A DNA stretch of 64,000 nt. Source: Acidithiobacillus sp. YTS05 (GTDB taxonomy: Bacteria > Pseudomonadota > Gammaproteobacteria > Acidithiobacillales > Acidithiobacillaceae). The notes under the pieces are model-generated. The model saw only the letters and a program-made list of their open reading frames with translations, was not told the origin of the DNA and ran no database searches. Location of the stretch: NCBI RefSeq assembly GCF_024396695.1, contig NZ_CP094359.1, positions 2,658,001 through 2,722,000 on the forward strand, given 5' to 3'. How positions within the stretch are numbered: the first letter of the stretch is position 1; each line of letters opens with the position of its first letter. A program made the position numbers and the translations under genes. Shown here in pieces: positions 9,074 through 19,114 of this stretch.

Positions 9074-9486
9074 CGGTCCCCAAGTGCTCGCCTATTTCCC
9101 CGAAATTTACCCCGACGAACTGCTTTACAGCGTGCTCGCGCGCTATCACCTTCACGTTTGTTCCCGAAGCCCGAAACAAACCATGCGGGATTTATTTGGT
9201 GCAAACGGTGTGCGTGCTACGGTTGATTTGCAAAGCCGCGTGGCAGCGTTGAGCCAAAGAATACCGGCCGATCGCGGACTCGGTCCGGAAAGACTGACTA
9301 AGGATTTTACCCTCTACCTTTATTACACGGCATTCGAGCCGAAGTCAGTGGGACAATCCGTACTGGCGTCTTTAGCGGACGGCCCGGCGGATGCCGTGCA
9401 TGTGCGTCTGGGTATTGCGGCGAGCGCGATTTCGGCTCCGGCATACTTACGGTATTGTCCCATCTGCCTTGGCGAGATGTTGAGCC

Positions 9487-9491
9487 GCTAT
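9487..9491. repeat. Target-site duplication GCTAT of the miniature element (partner at 9774-9778)
   Basis: GCTAT occurs directly on both sides of the 282-bp element. Collapsing the two copies joins TAT to GGA and restores the TnsD frame. Confidence 0.9.
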
Positions 9492-9773
9492 TGTAAACGG
9501 ACAATAAAGTTTCATCCTGAACAATAGAGTTTCATCCCGGACAAAAAAGTATCACCCTGGATTGCGGCAAAAATGGGTAAATAAAGCGCCTCAATAACGA
9601 AGAATCAACAGGTTGCGCAAATCTCAGGATGATACTTTATTGTTCTGGGAGCGGCTTACAAGGGGTTCCTCTGACTGATTAGGATGATACATTGCCGCTG
9701 CGAGGCTGACGGCGTGAGGCGTCAATCAATGGGTTGCAGCGAATATAGGATGATACTTTATTGTCCGTTAACA
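9492..9773. mobile_element. 282-bp miniature Tn7-like element inside tnsD
   Basis: It begins TGTAAACGGACAAT and ends ATTGTCCGTTAACA, nearly the termini of the large element. Three abutting boxes (9499, 9519, 9539) lie at one end and three spaced boxes (9626, 9681, 9747) at the other, so both a right-like and a left-like end are present. It encodes no protein. It is flanked by GCTAT at 9487-9491 and 9774-9778. TnsAB of the host transposon should be able to mobilise it. Confidence 0.93.
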
Positions 9774-11195
9774 GCTATGGAGAAGGATATTGGAGGCGCA
9801 GCCATCAACTCCCCGGCGTTCTGGTTTGTCCGGAACATGGCGCGGCCCTGGCGGACAGTGCGGTCTCTCAAGGTGACGGTAACCAGCACGAATTCATCGC
9901 CGCGGATCAAAAGAACTGTTCGCCGGTGGCGGCACTCCCTTCTTGGGCGAGTAGCCCGCGCCAAGTGACGCTGTTGCAAGAGATCGCCAAGCGGAGCGCG
10001 GCGTTGCTCGATCATCCGCCAGTGCGCTTTCGTGATTGGGGTGCGTATTATCGGGGCGCAGTGATTGATCGCGGCTTCGACAAAGGCAAGGAGAATGTCG
10101 CTCAGAACCTTCTCAGGGAAGCAATTTTAAGCCTGTTTGAACCAGTAATCGACCTTATCCCCGGTGGTCTCGGCGGCGATTGGCCTACGGCCATGGTACG
10201 GAAACACAGAAAGGCATTTCATCCGTTGCGGCATGTTCTATTCCCGATTTTTTTGGACAAACGGTCGTCGCAACGGCGGACGGCACCCCCCTTCGGCAAG
10301 GGACCGTGGCCCTGCTTCAATCGTCTGGCAGACCACTATGGGCAGAATGTGATCCACGAGATTGCTGTTCGCCATGATCAGGATCGGGTGATTGGTCGAT
10401 TTTCCTGCGCCTGCGGATTTGTGTACAGTCGAGAGGTGGGATCAAGGAGTTCGCCGCGCATTTTGGACTTTGGCCCCCTACTGGATGATCAAATCCGGCA
10501 GAAAGTGGCGGAGGGCCTGGGACTCAGGGCGGTAGCCGGATATCTTGCCATTGATCCGGGGACGGTGAGGTTGCACGCCTCCCGACTCGGGTTGAACGTG
10601 CCCTGGAAGCCCTTAGCCGCACGACATTCCCGAACATTGGTGCCAGACTGTGATGCCATAAGAACACGGTGGTTGGACATGCAGCAGAATTACGCTGATT
10701 TGTCACGTCGGCAACTGGCGCTCCTGCTACCCAAAGAACACTCGTGGTTGTACCGCCATGACAGGGAGTGGCTGGAGCAACACTCACCGACGGCACTGCA
10801 CAAGAAATGGTCTGATCAGCGTGTGGACTGGGAGACATTGGATCGTAGCATGGCGATCCAACTGCGTAAGGTCGCGCGGGAAATCACTCGGGAGGTTCCG
10901 CCGCAACGCGTTACCCAGGCGGCTTTGGAGCGCAAGTTGGGGCGGCCGCGCCGGATGTCAGAACGACAGGTAAAACTGCCTAAAAGTATCGGCGTGCTTG
11001 GCGAGGTCATGGAAACCACCGATGCGTTTCGGTTGCGTCGCATTGTCTGGGCTACCGCAGAATTGCATCGCCAGGCGTTGCCTGTGCGATCGTGGCGGGT
11101 ACGCCGCTAAGCAGGGCTGCCTTCGATAGCTTCACCGAGCGTAGAAACCGCCTTGGCCGCCTTGGAAATAATGGCTGGATCCTCTGAGGTATAAA

Positions 11196-12845
11196 TTGAT
11201 CAGAATAGACGTATTGCGCAAAGTGCCTGAAGATTTGACGCTACACTGGCTGGCCGGAGTCGAACAAGACGATAAAAAAGGGTGGCAGGTCCGTATAGTC
11301 ACCCGCGGCGTGTCGTCAGGCGAATTTGCCATGTGGCGCGTACCTATTGGGCTGTTCCCGGTGCTGGCACTCGGTTATCGCTTCTCCGACAGTAGATTGC
11401 TCCCAATAACCTACGGCGAATATTCGGAAGTGATTATTCCCAATCTGGCGGCAGGAGAGGAACTCAACTCGTCTGACATTCCGCCAGAATTATATTCGTT
11501 TGAAGGCAAATCACAGGGGGTACAGCGACTCTTGCGTTATCGAGTGGATCAGGTGGAGTATTTGGTCCCGACCATGGAACTCATCCGTAGCCTGTTTCTA
11601 CATAATAAAACGCTTGCCAATCATATTATGCAGCCTGGAGGCATCATGACGCTCTTCAGGCCGGTCGAACCTGGGTTTCATCCTCGGCTGCAGCTCGATT
11701 ATACCCAGCAAATGCCAGTGAGATCACTCAAGAGGTCATTTATCTTGGAATTTTCTTGGCTGGCGGTGGATCCTGAGGGGCAACGCGCCTGGGACAGTGT
11801 TTACGAACGGACATTCAAACAAAAGTATATGACCTTTGATCCTCCCGATCTGCATGACTGTGGAATTAAGTTTCGTGGAGTGCGGAAAGGAAATCAGTGG
11901 CTTATCTTAGAAATCTCCGAGTTCACGGGGAAAAGGGTGCCCTGTGACGTTTTATATTTCTCTCATCCGTCGTTGGGGAAAACGATTACGGTGCGGATGC
12001 CAAAAAGTCAGCCCAAAAGGCGTGGACCAGACGGCGGTCCGTCATCAGGTGACGTTCCTGTCATAGACACGGTAGGTTCGGGTAGTAGGACGGATGTTCA
12101 TCAGCCAGCCCTGCCGATATTGACCAGAACCAGCATTTTTGACCGGGAAATCGAAGTGCGTCGGGTGGATAAAAAAGATCGGATACGTGTTATCAGGCGT
12201 AGAAACAAGGGTGCCGCAGGCACCAGTGAAAATGGGGGGAAGACCCGAAAATATCGGGGAAGTGGAAAAACGCCACCGCCTAAAGTGAGCGTTTCCCCTG
12301 AGTCTCTGCACGACGATCTCCTGCCCATGGAGTTTCAGGTGCTTGCGGTCGAGAAAGGTGAAGGTACGGACGATCTAAGGCGATTGATGCAGGTGGTCCG
12401 TACCATGGCGAACGGGTTAAAAGATGTCCGTGTTTTGACGGCGCTGTGCCGGCTTGAAACCGGGCAGGCCTTTTCCATGGTCGGAAGGCGCCAAAGATTA
12501 TGCCTGGTTGCCGTATTTTTCCAGGACAAGACGTTCCCGGTGGTGTTGCTGGATGTGGAGCATAGTAACAAAATGGCTTTGTCTACGCTGCTGCTGCGAT
12601 TCAAGCGTAGTATCGGGCTTCGAGATATCGAAAACCATATCCTGTCGATTCTCCACCGGCTGGATTGTCGGGGAGGGCGTTGGGACGTTACGGAGAATGA
12701 AGGCGACCAGCTTGCTCATTATGAGCGGCTGCGGAAGGTGATGAGACCTGATCCGGGAGGTAATGAGCAACAACAGAATGGCGTTTGGGCAGAAAAGCTG
12801 AAGAAAAAGATCTTTGAGACTCCCGGCCCATCCGCTTCCACGTAG
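11196..12845 (+). CDS. tnsE: TnsE, replication/conjugation-associated target selector
   Basis: TnsE directs Tn7 into conjugating plasmids and replicating DNA through contact with the beta clamp. The 549-residue protein is near the Tn7 length (538). Shared patterns include YLVPTMELIRSLFLHNKTLA around residue 125 and a C-terminal domain with GRRQRLCLVAVFFQDKTFPV and VVLLDVEHSNK. A variable basic linker spans roughly residues 270-370. I chose TTG 11196 because GAGGT lies just upstream and the resulting MIRIDVL start fits the family. It is intact, unlike tnsD. Confidence 0.9.
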   Translation: MIRIDVLRKVPEDLTLHWLAGVEQDDKKGWQVRIVTRGVSSGEFAMWRVPIGLFPVLALGYRFSDSRLLPITYGEYSEVIIPNLAAGEELNSSDIPPELYSFEGKSQGVQRLLRYRVDQVEYLVPTMELIRSLFLHNKTLANHIMQPGGIMTLFRPVEPGFHPRLQLDYTQQMPVRSLKRSFILEFSWLAVDPEGQRAWDSVYERTFKQKYMTFDPPDLHDCGIKFRGVRKGNQWLILEISEFTGKRVPCDVLYFSHPSLGKTITVRMPKSQPKRRGPDGGPSSGDVPVIDTVGSGSRTDVHQPALPILTRTSIFDREIEVRRVDKKDRIRVIRRRNKGAAGTSENGGKTRKYRGSGKTPPPKVSVSPESLHDDLLPMEFQVLAVEKGEGTDDLRRLMQVVRTMANGLKDVRVLTALCRLETGQAFSMVGRRQRLCLVAVFFQDKTFPVVLLDVEHSNKMALSTLLLRFKRSIGLRDIENHILSILHRLDCRGGRWDVTENEGDQLAHYERLRKVMRPDPGGNEQQQNGVWAEKLKKKIFETPGPSAST

Positions 12846-13141
12846 TGATGAGTATCGCGAGGCTTTCGTGCCCCAGGCGTTGGTTACCGAAGAAGGCGGA
12901 TCGTGAAAAGCTCTCCATCCTCAATTAGCTGAGGCTCGGTGCCATTGTGTTCCCTCCCCGATGCATTTGATGAGGGTTGGCAGCTATATCTTTCGGCATT
13001 CAGCACCCGGTAAAGGATGTCAAAGTCGAAAAGGGCGGTGCGGCGACTGGTGCTCATCGCCGAATCGTGGGTTGTTGAGTCTGGAGGCCTTGCAGGTGAT
13101 TCGGCTGACCAACGGGCAGTCACTGGAGTTTATTCTGGCCG

Positions 13142-13412
13142 TGCCTGCGCGCTTTGCCCGCCGCCGAGTGGCGCCCGCCCTTCATTGTCGTCACTGATGT
13201 AGGGCGATCTCTGGATCTCTACGCGGAGTTCACTCGTTCCGGCGGCACCTACGTCCCCTATCCCGATCCCGGCCATCACCGTATCCGTTTGCAGGACCTG
13301 CGCGATCCCGTCGTAGTCCAGCGTTTACGCCAACTCTGGAACGACCCGGACAGTCTTGATCCCAGTCGCCATGCCGCCCGCGTCACCCGCGCCATTGCTG
13401 ACCGCCAGCGGT
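13142..13412 (+). pseudogene. Remnant of an MmeI-like type IIL restriction-modification gene
   Basis: The frame reads ALPAAEWRPPFIVVTDVGRS and HRIRLQDLRDPVVVQRLRQL and then SLDPSRHAARVTRAIADR, which matches the N-terminal region of MmeI-type proteins, normally over 900 residues. Only about 90 residues survive, with no start, and the match ends abruptly where a UbiB-like sequence begins in another frame. Between tnsE (12845) and this remnant I see no gene. Confidence 0.7.
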
Positions 13413-13421
13413 GCTGCTCCC

Positions 13422-14054
13422 GGCGCGGATCGGGCCGCGTTCACACGGGATATGGGCGAAGCCTTGGAGCAGTACTATGCCGTGGCGGCGGCTCAGGCGC
13501 CTTCCTTCGCTGAAATCGTGAACCAGTTCAGCCGATTGGGTCAGCGTTACAAGCTCCGAATACTGCGCCAGTTCTTGTTCGCTTTCAGGGCCTTTATCAT
13601 TGTGGAGTCGGTGGCGCGCGACCTGGACGCTCGTTTCAACATGCTTGCCACCTTACAGGCCTTTACGCCGCACTTGCTTGCGCGGCAATTCCTCCCCGAC
13701 ATGACAGAAGCCTTTCCCGGCGCCTATCGGGCGCTCTTCACTTTGCGCCGGGCCCTGACAAGGTTGCCTGTTTCACTCACCCGTGCGTTACAGCAGTTGG
13801 CTAAGGGTGAACTGACTGTAACGGTTGCCAACGCGCCTATGGAAGAGATCCCGCAACACCTTGATCGCGCCAGCAACCGCCTCAGCCTGAGCCTGATCAT
13901 TGCCGCCGTCATCATCGGGTCATCCCTAGTCATGGCCGTCCACACCGGTCCCCACTATCTGGGGATTCCGCTCCTGGGCCTCCTCGGCTACTCGGTGGCC
14001 AGCGCATTCGGCCTGTGGTGGGTGACAGCGATCCTGCGTTCGGGGAAGTTCTGA
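13422..14054 (+). pseudogene. C-terminal remnant of a UbiB/ABC1-family protein
   Basis: About 210 residues correspond to the end of UbiB-type atypical kinases, which act in ubiquinone synthesis at the membrane. Helical segments such as ESVARDLDARFNMLATLQAF are followed by two membrane segments and the characteristic ending LWWVTAILRSGKF. The kinase core (KxGQ and DFG motifs) is missing, so activity is not expected. It is joined to the MmeI-like fragment, suggesting a deletion or illegitimate junction. Confidence 0.75.
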
Positions 14055-14088
14055 TCAGCGACATGCTGGCTGCTTCCCGACCCATGCG

Positions 14089-16113
14089 CTAGGCGGTGAG
14101 CCGAACCTTCTGAAGGAGCTTGGCGTTGATGGAAACGATCACGGTGGAAACGGACATCAGGGCCGCCCCCACGGCTGGGGACAACACTATGCCGATGCTG
14201 TAGGCCACCCCGGCCGCAAGCGGGATCGCTACGACATTGTAGCCGGCACCCCACCACAGGTTCTGAATCATCTTGCGATAGGTCGCCCGGGAAAGTTCGA
14301 GGATGGCCGCCACATCCCGAGGATCGGAACGGACCAGCACGATGTCCGCCGACTCGATGGCGATGTCCGTACCCGCCCCGATGGCGATCCCGACGTCCGC
14401 CTCCACCAGGGCGGGGGCGTCGTTGACGCCGTCACCGACCATGGCCACGCGCAATCCCCGCGCTTTTACCTCCTTGATCTTCTCCGCCTTCTGCTCAGGG
14501 AGCACTTCGGCGAAATAGTCGTCAAGCCCCATTTCCTGGGCCACCCAGCGGGCCACCGCTGCCGAGTCGCCGGTCAGCATCATCACCTGCACGCCCATTC
14601 CCTTTAGCCTCGCGAGGGCTTCCCGCGATTCTGCTCGAATGATATCGGCCAGCGCGATCGCCCCTGCCACTTTCTCGTCGACGAGCAGGTATACCACCGT
14701 TTTGCCCTGGGATGCCAAGGCCCCGATCCGCCCATCGCTGACATCGAGGCCGTGCTCCTTGAGATAGCCGGGACTTACGACTTTCACGTTGCGTCCTTCC
14801 ACGATGGCTTGCGCGCCCTTCCCGGGGATGGCCCTGAATTCCTTGGGAGGCTCGAAGCTGATGCCCCTCTCTTTGGCATCTGTCACGATGCCGGCGGCGA
14901 TGGGATGCTCCGACTGACTTTCGAGGGCCGCGGCGAGCCGCACCACATCGTCTTCGGCGTATCCGCCCAGCACGACCACATCCGTGACGCCGAACCGCCC
15001 CTCCGTCAAAGTCCCTGTCTTGTCGAACACCACCGCCTGCAGTTGGCGCGCCCGCTCAAAAGCAGACCGGTCCCGGATAAGCAGCCCATGCTGCGCCGCC
15101 AGGGCGGTGGACACGGCGACGACCAGCGGAATCGCCAAGCCCAGGGCATGGGGACAGGCAATCACCATGACTGTGACCATGCGGGCCAGGGCAAACTCGA
15201 AGTGCTGGCCAAGGACCAGCCAAGTGGCAAGGGTAAGCCCCCCGACACTCAACGCGGTAAGGGTCAGCACCAGGGCCGCGCGGTCGGCCAGGTCCTGGGT
15301 CCGGGAGCGGGACTCCTGTGCCCGGCGCACCATCTCGATGACCTGTGAAAGATAGGTTTCACTGCCGGTCTTGTGGACCTCGACGGTGATACTCGACTCT
15401 CCGTTGACCGAACCGCCGATCACTTCGTCGCCGCGCCCCTTCTCCACGGGCTGGCTTTCGCCGGTGAGCATGGCCTGGTTGACGGTGGTTCGCCCCTCGA
15501 CGATCAGACCATCTGTAGGGATTTTTTCGCCGGGCTTCACCAGCACCCGGTCACCGCGCTGCAGATTGGCGACCGGCACGTCTTTCATACCGTCCGGGGC
15601 CACGAGATGAGCCTCGGAAGGCATCATTTGCACCAGTTTTTCCAGTGCGCCGGATGCCCCCATGACCGATTTCATCTCGATCCAGTGGCCGAGCAGCATC
15701 ACATCGATCAGCGTGGCGAGTTCCCAGAAGAACACTTCGCCCTGAACCCCGAACACGACGGCACTCGAGTAAAAATAGGCCACGCTGATGGCCAGGGCGA
15801 TCAGCGTCATCATGGCTGGCTTGCGGGTTTCGAGCTCGGAAAATAGTCCTTTCAGGAAGGGCCAGCCGCCGTAGAAATAAACCCCGCTCGATAGTGCGAA
15901 AAGCACATAGGACGACCCCGTAAAGGCAAGAGTAGCCTCCAGTCCCAGCAGATGCTGGATAAGCGGTGACAAAAAAAGGATAGGGATCGTCAGTGCCAGT
16001 GACACCCAAAACCGCCGCCGGAAATCGGCGATCATGGCGGCATGGTTGTGACCGCCGTGCGCACTGGAATGAGCGGTACCCATCCCTTGTTTCTGATGTC
16101 CCGAATGGTCCAT
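14089..16113 (-). CDS. copB: CopB-type copper-exporting P1B ATPase
   Basis: A 674-residue P1B-type ATPase that pumps copper out of the cytoplasm. The N-terminus is His/Met rich (MDHSGHQKQGMGTAHSSAHG) instead of a CxxC domain. The membrane motif is CPH (VIACPHALGLAIP), typical of the CopB group. TGES, the phosphorylation site DKTGT, and GDGVNDAP occur in normal order. About eight membrane segments. It is oriented opposite to the cus operon. A 17-bp inverted repeat lies 80 bases upstream. Confidence 0.93.
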   Translation of the reverse strand: MDHSGHQKQGMGTAHSSAHGGHNHAAMIADFRRRFWVSLALTIPILFLSPLIQHLLGLEATLAFTGSSYVLFALSSGVYFYGGWPFLKGLFSELETRKPAMMTLIALAISVAYFYSSAVVFGVQGEVFFWELATLIDVMLLGHWIEMKSVMGASGALEKLVQMMPSEAHLVAPDGMKDVPVANLQRGDRVLVKPGEKIPTDGLIVEGRTTVNQAMLTGESQPVEKGRGDEVIGGSVNGESSITVEVHKTGSETYLSQVIEMVRRAQESRSRTQDLADRAALVLTLTALSVGGLTLATWLVLGQHFEFALARMVTVMVIACPHALGLAIPLVVAVSTALAAQHGLLIRDRSAFERARQLQAVVFDKTGTLTEGRFGVTDVVVLGGYAEDDVVRLAAALESQSEHPIAAGIVTDAKERGISFEPPKEFRAIPGKGAQAIVEGRNVKVVSPGYLKEHGLDVSDGRIGALASQGKTVVYLLVDEKVAGAIALADIIRAESREALARLKGMGVQVMMLTGDSAAVARWVAQEMGLDDYFAEVLPEQKAEKIKEVKARGLRVAMVGDGVNDAPALVEADVGIAIGAGTDIAIESADIVLVRSDPRDVAAILELSRATYRKMIQNLWWGAGYNVVAIPLAAGVAYSIGIVLSPAVGAALMSVSTVIVSINAKLLQKVRLTA

Positions 16114-16193
16114 AGAGTCCTCTCCTTTTACCGCCGCAGGAGCTTACAACGCCGGTTGCCGATTTCCGACCTTAGTGCGCGTTGAGCCTGATT

Positions 16194-16210
16194 CCATAGG
16201 TTAGCTATGG
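16194..16210. promoter_or_regulatory. Inverted repeat upstream of copB
   Basis: CCATAG-GTTAG-CTATGG, a perfect 6-bp dyad with a 5-base centre, located between copB and the SHOCT gene. It could be an operator or a small hairpin; no regulator is assigned. Confidence 0.4.
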
Positions 16211-16400
16211 TAATGGGACAAACGTCCGATGAGCGGCGGAGCAAAAATAGAATGTCACACCCTATACACGGCTACGGCCTCGGCATCTGGAGATCCACAT
16301 CCATGCCCCAGACTGGATCCTTAACCAACGAGATAAGCTTTCCACCGCTGCCCCACCTGTTGGTAGCGCATCCGGACCAGCTTCGGCGGATGGGAAAGCG

Positions 16401-16664
16401 CTATCGTTCCAGGTCGCGGCGCCTTTCCAGGTACTCATCCCTTCCAATTTCCCCACGAGCATAGCGCTCGTGGAGTACATCCAGCGCGGTGGTTTTCTCG
16501 CCACTCCGACTCCCGCGACCTGGGAAGGCCCGCACCAGCGACACGATCCCGGCAACGATGCCAAAAATCAGCAAGAGGCAAAGCAAACCCCAAAACAGGA
16601 TCATGAATGCCGACCCGACCCAGCCGTAACCATTGAAAAAACCACCCATCATATAAGGCCACAT
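16401..16664 (-). CDS. Small membrane protein with SHOCT domain
   Basis: Eighty-seven residues: one or two hydrophobic segments (WVGSAFMILFWGLLCLLLIF and beyond) followed by a C-terminal SHOCT motif, DVLHERYARGEIGRDEYLERR. Such proteins are common next to copper-resistance genes, where their role is unknown. It reads in the same direction as copB, 290 bases upstream of it. The intervening DNA contains only the inverted repeat and no gene. Confidence 0.8.
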   Translation of the reverse strand: MWPYMMGGFFNGYGWVGSAFMILFWGLLCLLLIFGIVAGIVSLVRAFPGRGSRSGEKTTALDVLHERYARGEIGRDEYLERRRDLER

Positions 16665-16889
16665 TTCCTGTTCCTCATCGTGCTCGCTACACCATGGACG
16701 CAGAACTAACCCTCGCCGATAACCAGCTCACTTAAGGCTTCAGTGTAGTAGGCAGTGTCCACTTATTCCATCTTCTTTCAGGCTATCCAATGGATGGGGC
16801 CAGCCATCGGCGTCCTGGCGACTGAGGATATGGTCTGCGGAAGATCTTCGGCCACCCGTACCTTTGCTGCCAATGGCCTTCCCCCGGTT

Positions 16890-17264
16890 GACCGTTAGAT
16901 ATCGCCTCAGCTCACCTCTGCCTCGCGGTAACTTCGGTCCACATGTTGGTGACGGCGCCACACATAGATTGCCCAGATGCGATAGCGTTTCTCGCCGATC
17001 ATGGCAACAGCCTCTTCCTTGTGTTCCTCCAAGCGCCGGACCCAGTGGGTGAGGGTTTGGGCGTAGTGGGGGACAGAAGTGTTTCACGTCCAGGATTTCA
17101 AGGTGCTGGCCGGCCATTTCGAGGACCACCCGCCAGAGATGGGGAATCTCGCCGTCGGGAAAGACTTGCAAACACCGACGGTTGGGGCGGTAAAAAAAAC
17201 CGTAGATAAGGGGCACCTCAGTAAGGGCGGGAAGCGCGGCACTCAGTCGCGGCAGCATTGACAT
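16890..17264 (-). pseudogene. C-terminal remnant of a cyclopropane-fatty-acyl-phospholipid synthase family gene
   Basis: The reverse strand reads LQVFPDGEIPHLWRVVLEMA and HLEILDVKHF, then after a frame change at about 17060 HYAQTLTHWVRRLEEHKEEA and GEKRYRIWAIY. These fit the last 110 residues of CFA-type methyltransferases (PDGE, HYAxTLxxW). The catalytic N-terminal part is absent and the frame is broken, so it is a non-functional fragment. Confidence 0.7.
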
Positions 17265-17317
17265 TTGATGGCCGTTGAGTTTTGATGACTAGACTAACGT
17301 CTCGAGATGGGAGTACT

Positions 17318-17710
17318 GTGCGCGTTTTTCGCCCGTTCGTTCGCCGGATAGCCTTTATGGTCTTGCTTCTACTGTTGCCTTGGATAGTGGCACCCGTAGA
17401 CGCGGCTCCGGCGCTGTGCGCCCTGTCGATGACAGGGGTGGCCGCACACGGCACACAAATGCCGCGTTGCGAGCAGGCCCTTGGTGCTCCGGCTCAGCAG
17501 CAAGGCTCTTGCCTGACTGCTTGCTGCCACCACGATATGATGGCGCCGGTAGCGGAGAGTGCCAACAACATCACCCCCGCCATGTCGGCTCTCGCCGTTT
17601 CCGTTGCATCCTGGATTACTCTCTCTTCTCCTAAGCCCGTTCCACACTTTCTCCGCGTTGCGGCCCACACTGGTCTTCCCCCACTCTCCGCAGTTCGTTT
17701 TCTCATTTAG
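17318..17710 (+). CDS. Small secreted Cys/His protein leading the cus cluster
   Basis: About 130 residues with a basic N-terminus and long hydrophobic stretch (IAFMVLLLLLPWIVAPVDA) that looks like a signal peptide. The mature part has Cys-rich segments (CLTACCHHDMM) able to bind metal and ends PLSAVRFLI. GTG 17318 has GGGAG upstream; ATG 17285 is an alternative start. It precedes the cusC homologue by 93 bases. Similar small proteins commonly lead RND metal-efflux operons; the role is unknown. Confidence 0.6.
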   Translation: MRVFRPFVRRIAFMVLLLLLPWIVAPVDAAPALCALSMTGVAAHGTQMPRCEQALGAPAQQQGSCLTACCHHDMMAPVAESANNITPAMSALAVSVASWITLSSPKPVPHFLRVAAHTGLPPLSAVRFLI

Positions 17711-17803
17711 CCTCCCGCCTGAATCCGCAGTCCCGCGCGCATAAGCGCGCCGGACAGGAAATTCGCGTATTCGGCCCTAACTCGGGCCGTATGTGGAGGC
17801 TAT

Positions 17804-19114
17804 ATGAGCGATGTGCAAAGAAGTTCTGGAAATAAATATTTTCTAAAGTGGGTTGCGGCTATTTGCAGAGGCGCGGGGCCACTCTCCCTTCCCGCCATGC
17901 TGATGATGGTGTTCAGCCCTTATGCCAGTGCCGCCCCATTGAGCCTGCAGGGTGCTGAGGCTATTGCCCTGCGGCAAAACCCCGGTCTCGGCGCCCTAAC
18001 CCAGAAGATCGCGGAATTACGGCATAAAGCCGTGGCCGTTGCCCAGTTGCCCGATCCGCATCTCGCCCTCGGCGCCGTGAACGTGCCCCTCAACAGCTTC
18101 TCCATGAACCAGCAGCAGATGAGCATGCTGAGCGTGGGCCTGAGTCAGACCTTTCCCTCCTTTGGTAAATTGGGGCTGGAAGGACAGCAGGCGGGGGTGG
18201 AGGCCCAGGCGGCCGCCGACACGCTGCGCGGCCAGTCTGCCGAGTTGGTGTTGTTGTTGCGCCGCGCCTGGCTGCAAGCCCTCTATGCCGAAGATGCCGT
18301 GGCAGCGGTCCGGCATCAGGAACAGTTGCAGGCCGAGAGTGTGCAAGCGGCGCTGGCGCTCTACCGGTCCGCTCAAGGGTCACAGGCCGAGGTACTCCGT
18401 GCCCAACTGGCGCGCGACAGTTTGGCCAATGACATCAGTCGCTTGCAGGCTGAGCGGGCGAGCGATCTGGCGCAAATCGCCCAGATCCTGAATCTGCGGG
18501 AACCGCCGTCCATAGAAAAGCAATGGCCGAACCTGCCACCCCCGCCCACCCTGGCTCAGGCGGAAGCCCGTCTTTCCGGCCAACCCCTCCTGCGGGCCGC
18601 CCAGGCGCAAACACGTTCCGCGCAAATTGGCGTGCAGGTAGCCAAGCGTGGCTATTGGCCGGAAGTCACGGTCAGTGTCGATTATGGTCAGGATTTCTAT
18701 CCCGGCAGCCCCAACTGGCTGTCGGCGGGTGTTGACCTGAGCCTGCCCATATTTCCGGGAGACCGCCAGGACCAGGATGTCGCCGCAGCCCGGGCCAAGG
18801 CCCTGCAGGCGCAATACCGCTACGACGATCAACATCTTGCATTGACCCAGAAGACGCGCGCCACCTTCGCCCGTTACATAGCCCTCAAGACCCAGTTGGA
18901 TCGGACCGATCAACGCCTGCTGCCCACCGCACGGAATGCCTTTTCCGCAACGCTCGCCGCCTACTCGGCGGGGCGCGCCGGACTGAACGCGGTGTTGCGC
19001 ACCCAGAAAGATGTGTTGGACTACGCCCTGACCCGCCTGCAATACCGCCGCGACCTGGCCATCAGCGCCGCAGAACTGGATTTCCTCACTACCCAAGGAG
19101 AGATGCAACCATGA
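17804..19114 (+). CDS. cusC: CusC/TolC-type outer-membrane channel
   Basis: A 436-residue outer-membrane factor of a tripartite metal-efflux pump. After an N-terminal membrane/signal region it shows the repeated TolC organisation: ALxxNPGLGALTQKIAELR near the start, and long helices with repeated Ala/Gln/Leu. The second half repeats the pattern (LSGQPLLRAAQAQTRSAQIG, SVDYGQDF). The stop overlaps the start of the adaptor gene by 4 bases (ATGA), so translation is coupled. Confidence 0.88.
   Translation: MSDVQRSSGNKYFLKWVAAICRGAGPLSLPAMLMMVFSPYASAAPLSLQGAEAIALRQNPGLGALTQKIAELRHKAVAVAQLPDPHLALGAVNVPLNSFSMNQQQMSMLSVGLSQTFPSFGKLGLEGQQAGVEAQAAADTLRGQSAELVLLLRRAWLQALYAEDAVAAVRHQEQLQAESVQAALALYRSAQGSQAEVLRAQLARDSLANDISRLQAERASDLAQIAQILNLREPPSIEKQWPNLPPPPTLAQAEARLSGQPLLRAAQAQTRSAQIGVQVAKRGYWPEVTVSVDYGQDFYPGSPNWLSAGVDLSLPIFPGDRQDQDVAAARAKALQAQYRYDDQHLALTQKTRATFARYIALKTQLDRTDQRLLPTARNAFSATLAAYSAGRAGLNAVLRTQKDVLDYALTRLQYRRDLAISAAELDFLTTQGEMQP

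Larger units (their letters stand above)
9084..11110 (+). pseudogene. tnsD: TnsD (TniQ family target selector), split by a miniature transposon
   Basis: TnsD binds a chromosomal attachment site and recruits TnsC. The first part (9084-9491) gives LAYFPEIYPDELLYS through RYCPICLGEMLSRY, then runs into the 282-bp insert and stops at 9527. The second part resumes at 9779 with GEGYWRR and VLVCPEHG and ends at 11110. Joined, they make 579 residues (Tn7 TnsD: 508). The insertion separates the CxxC half of the zinc finger from its CxxH half, so neither fragment should work. The start is taken as GTG 9084, ten bases after tnsC, though the ribosome-binding site is weak. C-terminal motifs such as HSWLYRHDREWL match TnsD. 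Confidence 0.93.

Noticed and set aside
16740..17264. A 174-codon reverse frame as one intact gene
   Set aside because: Its second half is out of frame with the cyclopropane synthase homology, so it is a frameshifted remnant.
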